DNA from: Hydractinia symbiolongicarpus
Lineage: Eukaryota; Cnidaria; Hydrozoa; Anthoathecata; Hydractiniidae
NCBI RefSeq assembly: GCF_029227915.1
Contig: NC_079889.1
Span: 9,982,001 to 10,046,000 of the forward strand
Direction of reading: 5' to 3'
DNA length: 64,000 nucleotides
Below are positions 11,892 through 24,947 of the stretch, piece by piece. The notes beneath the pieces were generated by a model. That model made no database searches and had not been told where the DNA came from. It saw nothing but the letters and a program-made list of their open reading frames with translations. Made by a program: the position numbers and the translations under genes. Within the stretch, counting starts at the first letter, position 1; each line of letters begins with the position of its first letter.

Positions 11892-13969
11892 CTTAAATAT
11901 AGTAGAAAAACTATTCAGATACTATTTACGGATTAGAAACAAAGTTTAAAATATCTTGAATTAGAGTTTTTGGGCAACATTTGTGTACCATTACCAAAAG
12001 CTGCAATATAATAATTTGTATACCTATATTTGTTATATAAATAACTACATAAAACGTTTCTATCTCTTATAATAATACGAAGTGTATGTGACGGTCATAG
12101 TGGATATCGTCATTTTCCTTTGATGTCGCCAAAATTTTCTCTGACGTCGCCGAAAAAAGTATGTCTCGTATGTTAAATTTTATGACATTACGGCGCGACG
12201 TCAATAACACTACTACTAACGTCAATATCCTATATTAAATTAATGAAGCCATTACAGTGCACTTAAATATTTGAGGCCAAATAACTTGGAAACGAGGTGG
12301 TGTCAATGATTTTTCCCCGCGTGGGTAAATAGGGACCAGATAGGACCAATTTGGGTAATTTTCCCAAACCTGGGTCCCTGAATCCGTTTCGGAATGGACG
12401 GGTTGATAACGTCATCAAAAATCAATTAAACCCCCATATTTCCGTAACCGTTTGTCAAAAGTACATGATCCTATACATTTTCTTGATCAGCGTTTAAAGA
12501 CCTATACGTTGAAGCCAACAGGTATACAAATTTCTAAAAATTAATTTTGTTCGTTTTCGCGGGTCTTTGCTGACGTCAGCATATTTTTTAAACCCTTATA
12601 TATCATTAACCGTTCATCAAAATCACATGATCACATACATTCTCTTCATGAGCGTGTCGTAGAGACAACGGATAAAATGAATTTCGTCAATTTGTTTTTT
12701 CATATGCACTGCTGACATCAGCAAAAGGTCTAAAATAACCAATTTTTACATTGTCCCTCCTGCCTAAGTGGATTTCTCCACAGGCCTTATCGACTAGTTT
12801 ATTATATTGAAAATCACTTTCCCATTTCCCCATAAAAAATGAATTCACTCACTGGATATTTTCTAGCAGCGTTCATGTCAACTTAGCAGTTTAGTTCAAT
12901 ATTGGTTCTTTATCTTTATAACTAAGAAAAAGTAATTCCTATGAATAAGGATAGACAATAAGGCACCAAACATCAAACATGGCTGACCTTTATATATAAA
13001 ATAGCAGTTGTCACAAAACATATACATAATAAAAAAATAAAAATGATGTTAAAAAACATTAAATAAATTAGGCAATACAAGAGTTCACAGTTTTAACTAA
13101 CTATTGTTTAAATAAATCTTTCTTTTGTTACAATGCTCTTTTTTGAGAATTGAAAAATGGAAGTAAACTGTTATGAATTAAGAAAAGTTACAAATCATTC
13201 ACATATGTTTTAAGTAGGGTTACTGGCAATAACTTACTAAATTTTCATGCCTTAAAACCATTTTTTTAGAAAATACAAAATATTCATAATGCCCATGGTC
13301 TTATTAAATTCACTCTGTTTACTTCCTTTTTTAATACAGAAAATAAGTGAACAACTTAAACTGTGAAAAGGTCAATAAAAGAGAATATAGCACATTGAAA
13401 TTTTATGCGGGATAGAACTTTACACTAGAGGTTTTGGATATGTAATAGTTATAAACCAGAAATACGTGTTGACTTTTGCAATTTGATTTATATATATATG
13501 TAACATTATATTTTTTAATAAACTTATGAAGAGATTATGCATAATACGTTATTTCAAACAACACAATTTTAGCTATTTGGTCAACTTTTAATGGGAGATC
13601 GAGTGCTTAAAGTACAGGTAAACCTAGAGTACAAGTCGAAACCCTTGTGTATTTTGTGTTGGACAACAATTTTTTTTGCTGTTTCAGTGAAAAACGATCT
13701 ACAAAATTATGTTATTTTGTAGTTCTTCTAATTTCATTTTTTGAAAAATCTGTATTTATATACCTTACGCAATTAAGAATCTCAAAAATGTGCAAATACA
13801 CACAGAATTTCATAATTGCATGACGTATGAATAAAGGAAAATTAAAACTTGGGATCAGTGAAAGATATATATATATGTCCAAAATATGAAAAAGATAATC
13901 GTTTTTTAAGTTGAGTAGAAAATGTACATTACATATACTTTAAAGAAACATATACATGGTCGTTCAGCA
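11892..13969. other. No gene; diverged repeat at about 12420-12720
   Basis: Two diverged units of about 160 bp are visible. The words TAACCGTTTGTCAAAA/TAACCGTTCATCAAAA, CATGATC, ATACATT and TTGATCAGCG/TCATGAGCG recur in order at about 12444 and 12605. TGACGTCA-like words are frequent. No upstream SET exon was found here. Confidence 0.4.
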
Positions 13970-13980
13970 TATATATTTTT

Positions 13981-14334
13981 ATGGTAATATTTCGACCTCC
14001 ATATTGGAGGTCTTCATCAGACTATAAAAATTTTTTTAACGGTTGTCATTACATTGACATCAAATCGACGTCGTACCTTACAATCAAATTTATTAAAATC
14101 TTGTTTAAGCATTTTCGCATTGTCCCAATCATAACCAGCATTACAAGAACTAGAGTGAAATGAATCTCCTGATGCGCTCCACTTTTCTTTAATGTTGGTG
14201 TCTTTGTGTTGTTCGAAGCGGGTAGCGATTCCCAACTTCGTCTCCCCAAAATATTTTTTGCCGCATTTGCATGGGATAATGTATACGCCGGATTGACTTA
14301 GTGGTGGTAGTTGGCATTTGTTTTTCGATGTCAA
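13981..14334 (-). mobile_element. 3' end of a Penelope-like element: GIY-YIG nuclease and hammerhead-like motif
   Basis: The minus-strand frame 14334-14017 encodes about 105 residues with GVYIIPCKCGKKYFGETKLG, then R-x-x-Q-H. This is the GIY-YIG endonuclease domain found at the C-terminus of Penelope-like elements, including the IPC/CGKKYFGET signature. The RT is missing, so this is a 5'-truncated copy. Immediately 3' of the ORF, at 14020-13990, lies CTGATGA, a 7-bp perfect stem (GACCTCC/GGAGGTC) and GAAA, the conserved core of a hammerhead ribozyme. Hammerhead motifs are known in the terminal repeats of this element class. Here one extra A sits before the stem, and stems I and III are not clearly formed. 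Confidence 0.75.
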
Positions 14335-16170
14335 TATTGTCTGAATTTTAGCAGAGCTTTTAAAGACAGTTTTATATCATTTAAAGAGTACATTACATAT
14401 ATAATATATAATTGCATCTACCACCGTATCCAGTAGCGCATATATACTCTCTATGGCAAATCAGCTGTTCATTTGTTCTTAAAGAAATATTAAAGAATAT
14501 GCAAATAATAAAAAAAATTATAGATATTATCTTGTGTTCTTATGGTATCATTATATTATTGCCCTCCAAAAACCAAAGAATGGGTGCATAAAAATCCCTG
14601 TTTTATGAGCCATAAACAAATCAAACCATTGCATTTTTCATATAACTCTTCCGTGTATCAGCCAAGTAATAAAAAATAAATATAAAGATGTTTTTTGCAT
14701 TCAAAAGCTTCTGTGTTTTAACATGATTTTTCACACACTGATGTCAACAAAAGTTATGACATTTTTACAGATAAAGAACGTCATTGATGTATATATAAAA
14801 AATATTGTATAATGCCTTTAAACAAACAACTTCACTGTGCAAGGTACAAATGGTATTCAAAGACCAGCTATGATGTATATAAATTGTAATATAGAAATTC
14901 ACAGCTTAATATATATAAATAAAGTTACAAATGTCCAGAAACAAATGTGTTCAATACCAGAAATGTTGATGCAGACAAACTTATGAAGTTGTCACAAGCA
15001 ATAAAAGAACTATACAAATTAACACTTTTATATAAAAAGAATGAAAAGATAATAAATATTTAATATCCATGATTTGAAAAGCATTTATGCCTACCATAAT
15101 TGTTTGGCTAGGAATGAAATGTCTTGTGTTGTACATTTATGAAGCTATGCTATCTTATTTTTATAAAAACATGAAATATTGCACATTGTTCCAGTATGCT
15201 AGCTCTAGACACTTCACAGAGAAGTGAACACAACACAATATTGTCACAAATTAGTTTGGTGTTTTTGGAATAAATATTTGTATATTATATTTTTTCACAA
15301 CGACAAAGTAAATGTGGTACAGGAAAGACATTGTATTTCGGGTAAATGAATTAAAAGAAAAAAAATTATATTGTATCCAATATGTCCATATTTTAGTCAA
15401 AAAAACTAGCTCTTATAGAATGCTCTATATAGCAGATACTTTTTCCAAGGTTACTTTTAACACACTCGATACATTTTTGGGAGGTCACATAACTCACATA
15501 CTTTGTGCAGGAGACGCCGGTTCAATTTTGTAATGCGGCTATTATATATGCTGGTTATTGAAAGTTACCATAGCTCCCCCCCATCCAGATGAACCTCCAA
15601 GGGAATGTGGATCATGGCTAATTACCCTAGTTACATGTAACAAACTTTCAGACAAGTCATAAAAGCAGTAACATTTTTTAAACTTTTTTAACCCTAAGAC
15701 TGATAAAGGCTTGGCGCCGCAATATATATGACCAGCCGGCCAAGGGAAATTGAACACTGCTCTCTGGTCTTCTGATGATTTTAAACACTACAATTAGCTA
15801 CAAGAACCTAGCTAGATAGCTTCTACAACTAACGAGCTAGCTATAGCTTTTGTAACTGGGTAAGTTAGCTAGCTATTTCACCTATTCCACAACGTTTTTT
15901 AATAATAGTAAAACAAACATAAAATACTTTCATTGAGATAGCTAGCTAGAGCTAGCTATCTACACGAGTGTTGCTGCCAGCTAAATGAAAACTGGCGATA
16001 TAAACCAAAGCAAAACACAGTTAGCTAGCCAGCATAAACTTTGAACAACTTATTGTAGAGAGAGTTTTGTTTACAATACAGCACAGGCCCCAAACTTAAC
16101 CAAAAAGATTTGCTAAACTACTGTTGGAGTGTCGCTGCGCCAATCACGCTGCCATCTTGAAATTATGCAC
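14335..16170. other. No gene; AGCT-rich patch
   Basis: Sequence between 15790 and 16030 is rich in AGCTAGCT words. ORFs on both strands at 15312-15757 show no recognisable motif and overlap one another. Confidence 0.4.
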
Positions 16171-16312
16171 GGTAACAAAACAGCCGGAATGGTAGCAAAA
16201 CCGCCCGATCTCCCGTAACAAAACAACCCGATGTGACAAAACAGCCCTATTTATGTAGCAATCCCGCCCGGATGTAACAAATCAGCCCTGCCGACATGTA
16301 ACAAAACAGTCC
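16171..16312. repeat. Degenerate tandem repeat of about 21 bp, 7 copies
   Basis: Units of the form GTAACAAAACAGCCCG start at about 16171, 16191, 16214, 16232, 16254, 16273 and 16297. Spacing is 18-24 bp. The variant GTAGCAATCCCGCCCGG is the reverse complement of the anchor of the 146-bp array at 3890-4690. Confidence 0.75.
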
Positions 16313-16338
16313 ATGAATATAGTTATATATTATTATTA

Positions 16339-16892
<554 letters not shown>

Positions 16893-16894
16893 TC

Positions 16895-16972
16895 ATTCTT
16901 TTTCTTTTTTTTCTTCTTTTCTTCTTCTTTTTCTTCTTTTTTTTCTTCTTTTTTTTCTTCTTCTTTTTGTTC
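16895..16972. repeat. Polypyrimidine (TTC/TTTTC) tract
   Basis: A pyrimidine-only tract of about 75 bases (purine GAA-rich on the minus strand) lies just past the stop codon of the minus-strand gene ending at 16976. Confidence 0.85.
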
Positions 16973-16975
16973 ATT

Positions 16976-19900
16976 TTAATAATGATCATATTCATAACCG
17001 CCATAATATTCGTAATCCATAACAGTTTTGTGAATATTATCTTCGTAATCAATATCCTTTTGGTAATCAGATAGGAAATCATATGAGTAATCATCAAGGC
17101 CAGAAGCAATAGAGTCAAATTCGTAATCGTCCGCGGGGTCATAGTAACGATCAATTTCTTCAGTATCGATAATTTTCTCCTCCTGCTTCCTAAATTAAAA
17201 GTTTGCATTGTGTCAGTAATCCTTGCGAAAAGGTATATGAAGACACATTCGTTAAGGGGTGAAGAGGGAGAGGACGGGTGTGTTGCGGGCATAAAAATTG
17301 TTTATTTACTACTTTTATACCAATTTATATATTCTGCAGTAGTCATTTTGTAGTAGTCAGTAGTTAAATAACATATTTTAACTTTCCTCCTGGTTAACGA
17401 AAAAGAGAAGCTGTATCTTGTAGAAGGAAGTTAAAACGGAGCTCTAACGTTATGTTTAATCCTCACAATCTGCGGATGTGAAATAGCTACATTAAGATCG
17501 TTTATCAGGCCGAAATTGATCACGTACTTTAATTTATTGTTCAGTATAACTTCAACGTGCGAAAACAACTAGTCATGACTTTTACGAAATTTAAATTATA
17601 AAATTAAATCCTACTTGTGATGATAGAACACTACGCTTTTATCAGATTGACCAACTTGATTATTAGCAATGACGCACAACAGGTATATTTCGTCCAAAAC
17701 CATATCGTCAACAATATATTCGTTGTAGGCGTGATTGGAGGCGATATTACTTGCTACAGTACGCCAATTAAAGCTCTGGAGGTGTGTTATCTTGATTGTA
17801 TATCTAAAGCCTTCATTTTTCCAGCTTATTGTACACGATCTGTCTGAATCATAAATGCAAACGATGTTGCTAACCTTGTTAGGAGGATGTAGACTAAAGG
17901 AAAATGGAAATAATATCAAGGAGGCGAACATAATTTCACAAGCAACAAATGTGTCTTGCGTATGATAATGCGAATTTGTAGTGAAGGATGTAAATTCTTA
18001 CTTTTTGAAAATGACTTCGTATACATTCTCTACTTTAGCACTTTCTTGCTGAAAATTCATAAACTTAATATTCTCTATTAATTCCTCATATTGCCAGGAA
18101 CGTGTGTTCACATTAAAATTTATTTTGTTATCGCTTATTGGATACAGCGTATATTTAACTTCGGAGTCTCGATGCTTAGAATGTGTTAAACGATATTCGA
18201 CTAAATGATCTGATACAAGGTCCTTTATGATATGACCAATTGATGATTTTAGGATATTTGATGAGTTTATGCTGGATGTTGAAACAAGGACCAACCTTTG
18301 CGTCGCTCTTGACATTCCTTCCAGTGTTAGATGCTTCAATTTGCAATCATCCCTTTCAATTATGCAGATACATTCAGCCGCTTCAGTGCCACGACTTCCC
18401 TCATGAGTAGTAAGCATGTTGTAACCTTCACACACTGGAAGAATGTCAGCTATTGTAGCGTCACCTTTAAAAACTTTCCAATTTGTCGACTCGTCGTAGT
18501 GAAAATACTCCATGTCTAATAGCCTAAGTAGCCTGGAAAATATATTCATTTGATGCATCTGGTTGTAGATAAAAAGGCGTTTAGTATTGCAGCGCAAACC
18601 TAAATGTTTTAAAACAAATGCCAGCAAAACTATGAACTTTTCTTCCGTCATGTCTTCTGTTGCTGGATGTATTAGTAACGGTTTTTCACCTTCGATATTA
18701 TGTCCAATAAAATCTGCAGAGTTGCAATTGAACTTTATATCCGTTCTGAAATCATCAGAAAGACTTTTATCATTGACAGAAGCAGCAAGGATGTCAATGT
18801 CAATTGGAGATTCAAAAAATTCTCTATCTCCAGACTGAAATGTGAAAGTCCTAGCTGCGGCTACTTTTTGTTCTTGCAGATGATATTGCTCCTGAGGACG
18901 TTGAAGTAGCTCAGTTAAGGAGATATTCTCGGCGCTGTCTTCGTCAAAGAGTGTTACTACATTACCGATTTGAATACTTTCAGAAACTGGTTTCGTTACG
19001 TTTGGCAGGTCTTTCTGACATTCTTGTTGCAAGGGTTGCAGTTGGTTAGGCGCGAAAATCATTGTATTTTTAGCGCTGTTATCATCAAGTGATGTGACTT
19101 GTTTTTGTTTGTTTTCAGGAACTGGATGTTTTATCATCACTTTTTCTTCTATTAGCTTGTTTTCAAATGCCCTTAAGAACTGGAAGATGGTCTTGGATGT
19201 TCTCATTGCTCTGTTAAGTTGCAAAATCTTCATTCCTGTTTCTTCATACTTGTATTTGTCGTGTTGTGTGATACCTTGGTCAGAAACAAATTCTCGATGT
19301 TTTTCAATCGACTGTGGAAAGAAAACAATGATGGAATTTTGTACAGCTACCTCTGTATCCAAGTACTCTTTTAGTGATAACGATTCCTTCTTATCCATAC
19401 ATTCCCCATCTAGTTCATCAATTATGAGATGGAGAATTTTACCAACGTGTGATTTAACTAACGAAGCCAATAACTGTGAAGGATTTGGAACTTTTACCAT
19501 TTCTAACTCCTTTGCTAACTCAACGATATCTTTGATACATACCGTCACATTCGCTTTACAATGTAATCTGCTTGCATATTTGATCACATCTTGCTTCAAC
19601 AATGATTTATCATTCCAAACGACATAGTAAATTACAGTGTTGCATTTTGCGCCCCAATATGCAAGTTCTAAGTGGCATAAAGCTAAGACAGTTTTGCCAC
19701 TTCCCAAAGGACCAGTGATGGTCTTTTTCATTGACTTCCCGTACAAAATTCTGAGTTGTTGCGGAGATAGCATTATGGAAGTGACTTGATCATGGACGCT
19801 ATGACTGAGCGAAGGCACACTATACAAAGCATTTCGTGTTGCTAAAAAGCACATAACTCTGCCGACCATATTCATATACTGTTCTTCATTCTTATTAACA

Positions 19901-22900
19901 TTATTTTCTTCAGGCAGATTTTCCAAAATATTTGAAAAAAAGTGCCGAATAGTTACATCCCCCGATAATTTCTTTCTGCACAATAATTTGCAATTAGCGC
20001 AAATACTATCGTTCAGAGTATCCTCAAAGTAAGGAGCAGCTACAACATTTATCATTACCTTATTGCAGGTTTCGATATAATTCTTATTGATCATGGCTAA
20101 CATTTTCAAATCGCCTTCGCCTGCTTTAAATTCTGCTTGTATATCAAATGCATCTGTTGTTTCTGTATACCGAATGTTCATGATTGTGTTATGATAAAAC
20201 ATTAAGATTCTGTTCTCACAAACCGAAGCTCCTTCCAAGGGGTAAGGTAATTCTCCCTCCAATTTTAAGAACTTGAGATGTTCCATGTAGTTATAATGAG
20301 TGAATATGGTAAAAGCAGAATATTTTGATCTGGCCATAACTTCTTTTATATTACGCGCTAGTATAGAACACGCATCCTGCAGCATTGGTGGTGGAAATTG
20401 CATCGATTCCTCAACATACCCAGCATCGTGTTTGTAATATCGGTCCAAATATGATCTTCCAAACGATTCGTATTCGGCAGAGGTCATTCTTTGGAGCTTT
20501 CCACCACAAAAGAATTCCACATTCTTCTCTTCTGTTGCCGATTTAGAAATAGAGTTGATCTGTTCAGATAGAGTAGCACTGTTATGCGTCATGACTTCTA
20601 AAGAAGTGGTTGGATTGTCACACCAATGTGCGCAAGCAACTTCAATATCTAATTAAAAATTATTCGAGAAAATGAAAAACAAATATATTGAGCTAAGATT
20701 TCTATTTATTATCTATTTTACCCCATTTCCCATATCGATTTTGCCTTTAATCAAAACGAGGCCGTATTCCCTAAAACAAGGCAATTGTTGATCATTTTTA
20801 TTCTGATGCATGGAAATAAGGGAAGAAAGGTTGTTTCATGAAGGTTTAAAGCTTTATTGTGGTTTAAAATCCTTTTCATAAAAATAAATGATGGTACAAG
20901 TATAGTTGATCCTTGTATTAGTGATATTAGAGAAGGTACAGTGACATAAAACTGAAAATTTTGGTTTTTTTTAAAGAAATTGCTACCTAGCTAGGTAACC
21001 AGTTGCAAGAAGGCACTATTACTTGTAATTGATGCTGGTAAAGTTAGCATTCTTTATTTTTTAACTTGTAAAAAGAAATTAGCAAATTACCTGGTATATA
21101 AAGATTTATGGAGTTAAATTTGCTAGGTAGCTATCAATGTTTTTAATGTGCAATGATTTTAAGGTAGAACACTTGATTTTATTTTCACAAAAATGCAAAG
21201 TATCTAACGTCATAACATTTTAGTAGACATTTTTGATTTTGTATTTGTGTTGGGGAAAAAAAGCAAGCTACATCTTGCTTTCGTTGCGTACTTGGATCTT
21301 AATTTTGTGTCAGGTAAAACTGAGACCATATTTGCATAAAAATAGCACTCAAACTTATGACAGCAAGACTTTGCCTATGAACTTTATCCATGGTGGCACA
21401 TACGTCAACAAAAGCTAAATGTAAACAATAATCTGCCATTGCATTTTTTTTCATGTATCACTACCACCTTACAATGAAATAGTTGTTTTCATAGCTGTAT
21501 TTTTATAAAAAAACATGGAAGAAGATGAAGTAAGCATATGTTTGAATGTAAAGTACGTTTAAACGTAATTATAATCCAATACATTTTTTACAACAAACGT
21601 ATTCTCATTCTCTATATTGCTTCCATATACGTGTCGCAAAACTGCTTTATATATTGACACAATTGCATGGTACCATTCAATTTACATTTCTACTCATGTT
21701 AGCTTAATATTTTAGTTTACAAACCTACCTTCAATAAAAACATGAGGAGATTCATCTTCATCACCAGCTGTATAAATAAACAGGCTGCGAATAGAAACAG
21801 CGACGTGGCTGTAAATCGTCAAAGTCACTCCTTGATTTTTCTTTTCAACCACATAATCAGTGCTCACCCCTAGTTTCTTTAAGCGTGTAGACATATCTTC
21901 AGTTACTTTTACACAAGATATAGGCAACTTATCATCGAATTGAACAAGTAAATTTTTATGAGTGTTGTGAAACAGCATATAACTAAAATATACAATTCAT
22001 TTTATAAAATCGGTATACCGCTGTTTTAAAAAATATTTTCACAAGCAATCTTAAAATACAAGCATAATTAATTGTTATACAGTATGTAAAACGATTTTAT
22101 TAATTTCTTTAATTTTTTGTGGTGTCTAGGATATACAATTTTCGTCTAATTTTTGTCACATGGCAATGATTAACTTGGCCTCCCCCAATAGAATTTACAT
22201 AACGCGTTTTCATGATTACGAAGAGAACCTCGTAATCACTCAGATCCACACCTTTAAGGATATAGAAAATTTATAAGAAGGTGAAGAATACCTAGCCTGC
22301 TCCATGTTGCTTCCTTTTAGGTGAAGTTTTCTATCAATTGATGTAGGCAATGTTACACCGATGGCTTCTTTTACTGTTTTCACTTCTTCTTCCAATCGTG
22401 AAATGCTTCTTTCATTATTCGTGATGGCAGTTTGATTTTGTATGATGTCAACTTGATTTTTTTTTATTTCATTTTGATTTTGCACATTTTCGTTTTGGAT
22501 TTGTTTAACGCCATCTTTGTTTTGTTTGATGTCATCTCGATTCTTCCCAGTGTCATTTTGAACTTGTTCTATGTTAAACTTTTGTATTTCAATGTCAGCC
22601 TGGATTATCGCAACTCTGAACAGCTCCATGTCTTTTAAACAACCTGTTTTTAAGTCAACTGACTGTGTTACATCATAGCCCAGTCTTTGTAATATTGCTT
22701 CTATGTTGTTCCATGACTGATTATATTGAATTGCATTTATCGCTCTTCCATGCATAACCTTGTTTCTTGCAATTCTTATTCTAATAATTTCAGCACCATC
22801 ACTAAAATCATTTGGTTGTGGTGATTTGATCTTCCAACCACCAACTGGTGCCTGTATGCCACGACAACAATTTATTAAGATATCGCACAGCAGAGTAATG

Positions 22901-23166
22901 TCAAACAATGCCGAGTTTGTTTTTTTATTCTGTGGAAATACGATTTCTAACTGATCTTTTTTCAGATGGTTCAACTTCTTCTTAAATGGTAATAAGGCCT
23001 GATACAACTGTTTCTCATCACGTGGCATGTTACCCCGCTTCGGATCATGCAGCATTGAACGAAGATAATCACAAGCTTCATTGCTGAGTGTCACTAACTT
23101 CAGCTGATATTCGTTTTTAGCTATCAAAGTTTGATGAGTTAAACCACCTGTTGATGATGTTGCCAT
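16976..23166 (-). CDS. HEPN - coiled coil - SF1 helicase-like ATPase - FN3 - acidic-tail protein
   Basis: Five coding exons: 23166-22292, 21982-21729, 20648-18002, 17893-17615 and 17189-16976. All GT/AG junctions agree in phase, giving 1,422 residues. Residues 1-165 resemble the DZIP3-type HEPN domain, with RNKVMH (R134, H139) matching the R-N-x3-H ribonuclease motif. Residues 197-267 form an Asn/Gln-rich coiled coil. Exon 2 (about 292-376) is unrecognised. Exon 3 has Walker A GPLGSGKT (689-696), Walker B LIIDEL (D787), LNRAMRTS (about 854), TTHEGSRGTE (about 1123) and EGMSRATQRLVLV (about 1153). That order fits the SF1 helicase fold (UvrD/DUF2075-like). Residues about 1259-1351 look like one fibronectin type III domain. 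The last 70 residues are acidic and Tyr-rich with repeated DYE/YEY. An acceptor 10 nt before the ATG implies a 5' UTR intron. HEPN plus ATPase is a common innate-immunity layout; an RNA-targeting or effector role is inference. No signal peptide or membrane segment is seen. Confidence 0.8.
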
Positions 23167-23522
23167 TTTGTTCACCCTGGAAAATAAGAATAATTATGTG
23201 AGGCACATATATAATGGTATTTAATGGATTTCGTGGCATTTTGTAATGGTATTTCATGGAACAAAGATGAATTTTCGTAGTTAGCAAAGTTTACTACTTT
23301 AGATATGTTGAAACTTTCACAGTTATGATTGTGTCAATGATAAATGAATAATATACGGAAGAGAAACCAATTCTGAAAACAATAAAGGTAGTCAACTTTG
23401 GCTGTTAAAGTTCTAGATAGCGAAATTATATAAAGAGACTAGTTTAAATATTTTAGTGCCAATAAAAAAAATGTTAAACGTGTTATTATATAAATATATA
23501 GTTAAAAACAAGGAATTTTTTG
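23167..23522. promoter_or_regulatory. 5' flank and 5' UTR intron of the HEPN-helicase gene
   Basis: A TATTTTCCAG acceptor at 23178-23177 (minus) precedes the coding exon by 10 nt, so transcription starts further upstream. The non-coding first exon was not located. No TATA box could be assigned with confidence. Confidence 0.35.
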
Positions 23523-23757
23523 GCGCATGGCTTTGTAGTTATGGAGTTTGCTTGGTAATCACAAGGTCCGTGGTTCGGTCCACAGAGCAAGTATCTTTAG
23601 CAAGTGCTATGTGGGGAACCCATCCGAGGATAACTGGGTAGGCAATACCAGTGTACACTTAATGTATACATTCAGAACATGGGACCCACATTGAGAACAG
23701 TGTTTCCAACACTGAAGTAGCTTTCCTGTATAAATATTTTGAATAATAATAATAACT
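23523..23757 (+). mobile_element. tRNA-derived SINE with (AAT)n tail
   Basis: The head reads GGCGCATGGCTTTGTAGTTA and then GGTCCGTGGTTCGGTCCAC, resembling the internal A and B boxes of RNA polymerase III promoters. The roughly 140-bp body aligns with the minus-strand copy at 16892-16667. The 3' end reads CTGAAGTAGCTTTCCTGTA followed by AATAATAATAA. A DNA transposon is inserted 16 bp downstream. Confidence 0.8.
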
Positions 23758-23773
23758 GAATGTAAATAAAATA

Positions 23774-23851
23774 CAACCTCGTTCCCAGGCCCATTTTTCT
23801 CTTTTTGACGATCTCGGACAGCAAGAAGAAATGACCCTGGGCCACACTGGT
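23774..23851 (+). repeat. Left terminal inverted repeat of the 23.8-28.5 kb transposon
   Basis: It matches the reverse complement of 28419-28495 in two strong blocks (the outer 16 bp and an inner block of about 20 bp) separated by a diverged A/T-rich centre. Confidence 0.85.
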
Positions 23852-24947
23852 CAGTTCTGACATCTGATTGGTTTCTCAAGTTTCCGTTAATTATGAAGAT
23901 AAATTAAATTATGCGTAAAAAATTTAATAATAACAGAAAAACAATAATGGCGGGTAAGTTTATGTGCGAACGGCACGCTGGAATGTTTATGTTCTGCTGG
24001 ACTGAATTTATTTTTGTGAAAAATAAAATATTTGGCATTGTTAGTATAGCTTAACGTGCAAACAAAATTAAATAGCTTTTAGTTGTACCCAGAGGCTGTT
24101 AAAGTAGGCTTCTGTTTTTTTTGCAGTGCAGTTGAGGAGGTAGCTACTAGACTCTAAAGCTAGCTATGCTAGCTTTTGTGCACAGGGAACACAATGAAGA
24201 TTTCCTTAAAGACATGTTAAGCAGCTATCTAGCTAGCTTAAATACAACACAAGGTATATACAGGTATACATAACTAATCCTATCTCTCCCGAACAGACCT
24301 TCTTTTACACTCTAGCTAATATACTCTCGGTGCAGAACACATAAACAAAAAAATAAAATCATATGCTGTTGATTTGGTTGAAAAAGATTAAAAAACTGGA
24401 TTAAGAAGTTCATACCATTTAATTAACTAAATAGTTATACGCTTAATTAAATCGGTTACGGATTAAATAACAATCGATTTTACAGATTAAATAATAATTT
24501 TCTCTGACTGCATGAAATGCCACATCATATGTTTTATGACTTTAATCTCTTAGTAAAGCAACAAACATAAATTAATTGACAATTGTAAATTTTGACCTAA
24601 CAATTGTAAAACTTTTTAGACAATACGATTTTATTTAGGTGTTTATGCACGTTACGACAATAACAGGCAAAAGGAGCCAGTTATTATATATGTCAAAACG
24701 TATGTATCTGGTCTGTATCTGACTGACACATGGTTACGTTGATGACTCAATACTAGTATAATATATAGCTGCACCATGCCACTATAATACACCTATTTAA
24801 CATTATGCGATTACGTAATCCCGGCCGGGAGTCTCGGTACCATTTGGGGGTGCCGCTAAGATTCAGTACACTTGAGAAAACGAAGTATAAACATCGCGCT
24901 ATAGCTATCAAATTATTTACCAACTTTTTAAAACATTTAAAACAAAC
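23852..24947. promoter_or_regulatory. Left interior of the transposon, upstream of the YqaJ-like gene
   Basis: Non-coding. This stretch should hold the promoter of the gene starting at 24948. A GC-rich patch CCCGGCCGGGAGTCTCGG lies at about 24820. No element could be assigned with certainty. Confidence 0.35.

Noticed and set aside
18331-19627. Plus-strand ORFs opposite the ATPase exon
   Set aside because: Shadows of the spliced minus-strand gene, with no motif of their own.
16976-23166. Bacterial contamination as the source of the HEPN-ATPase gene
   Set aside because: The four coding introns have consistent phases and there is a 5' UTR acceptor; the codon and AT content match the surroundings.
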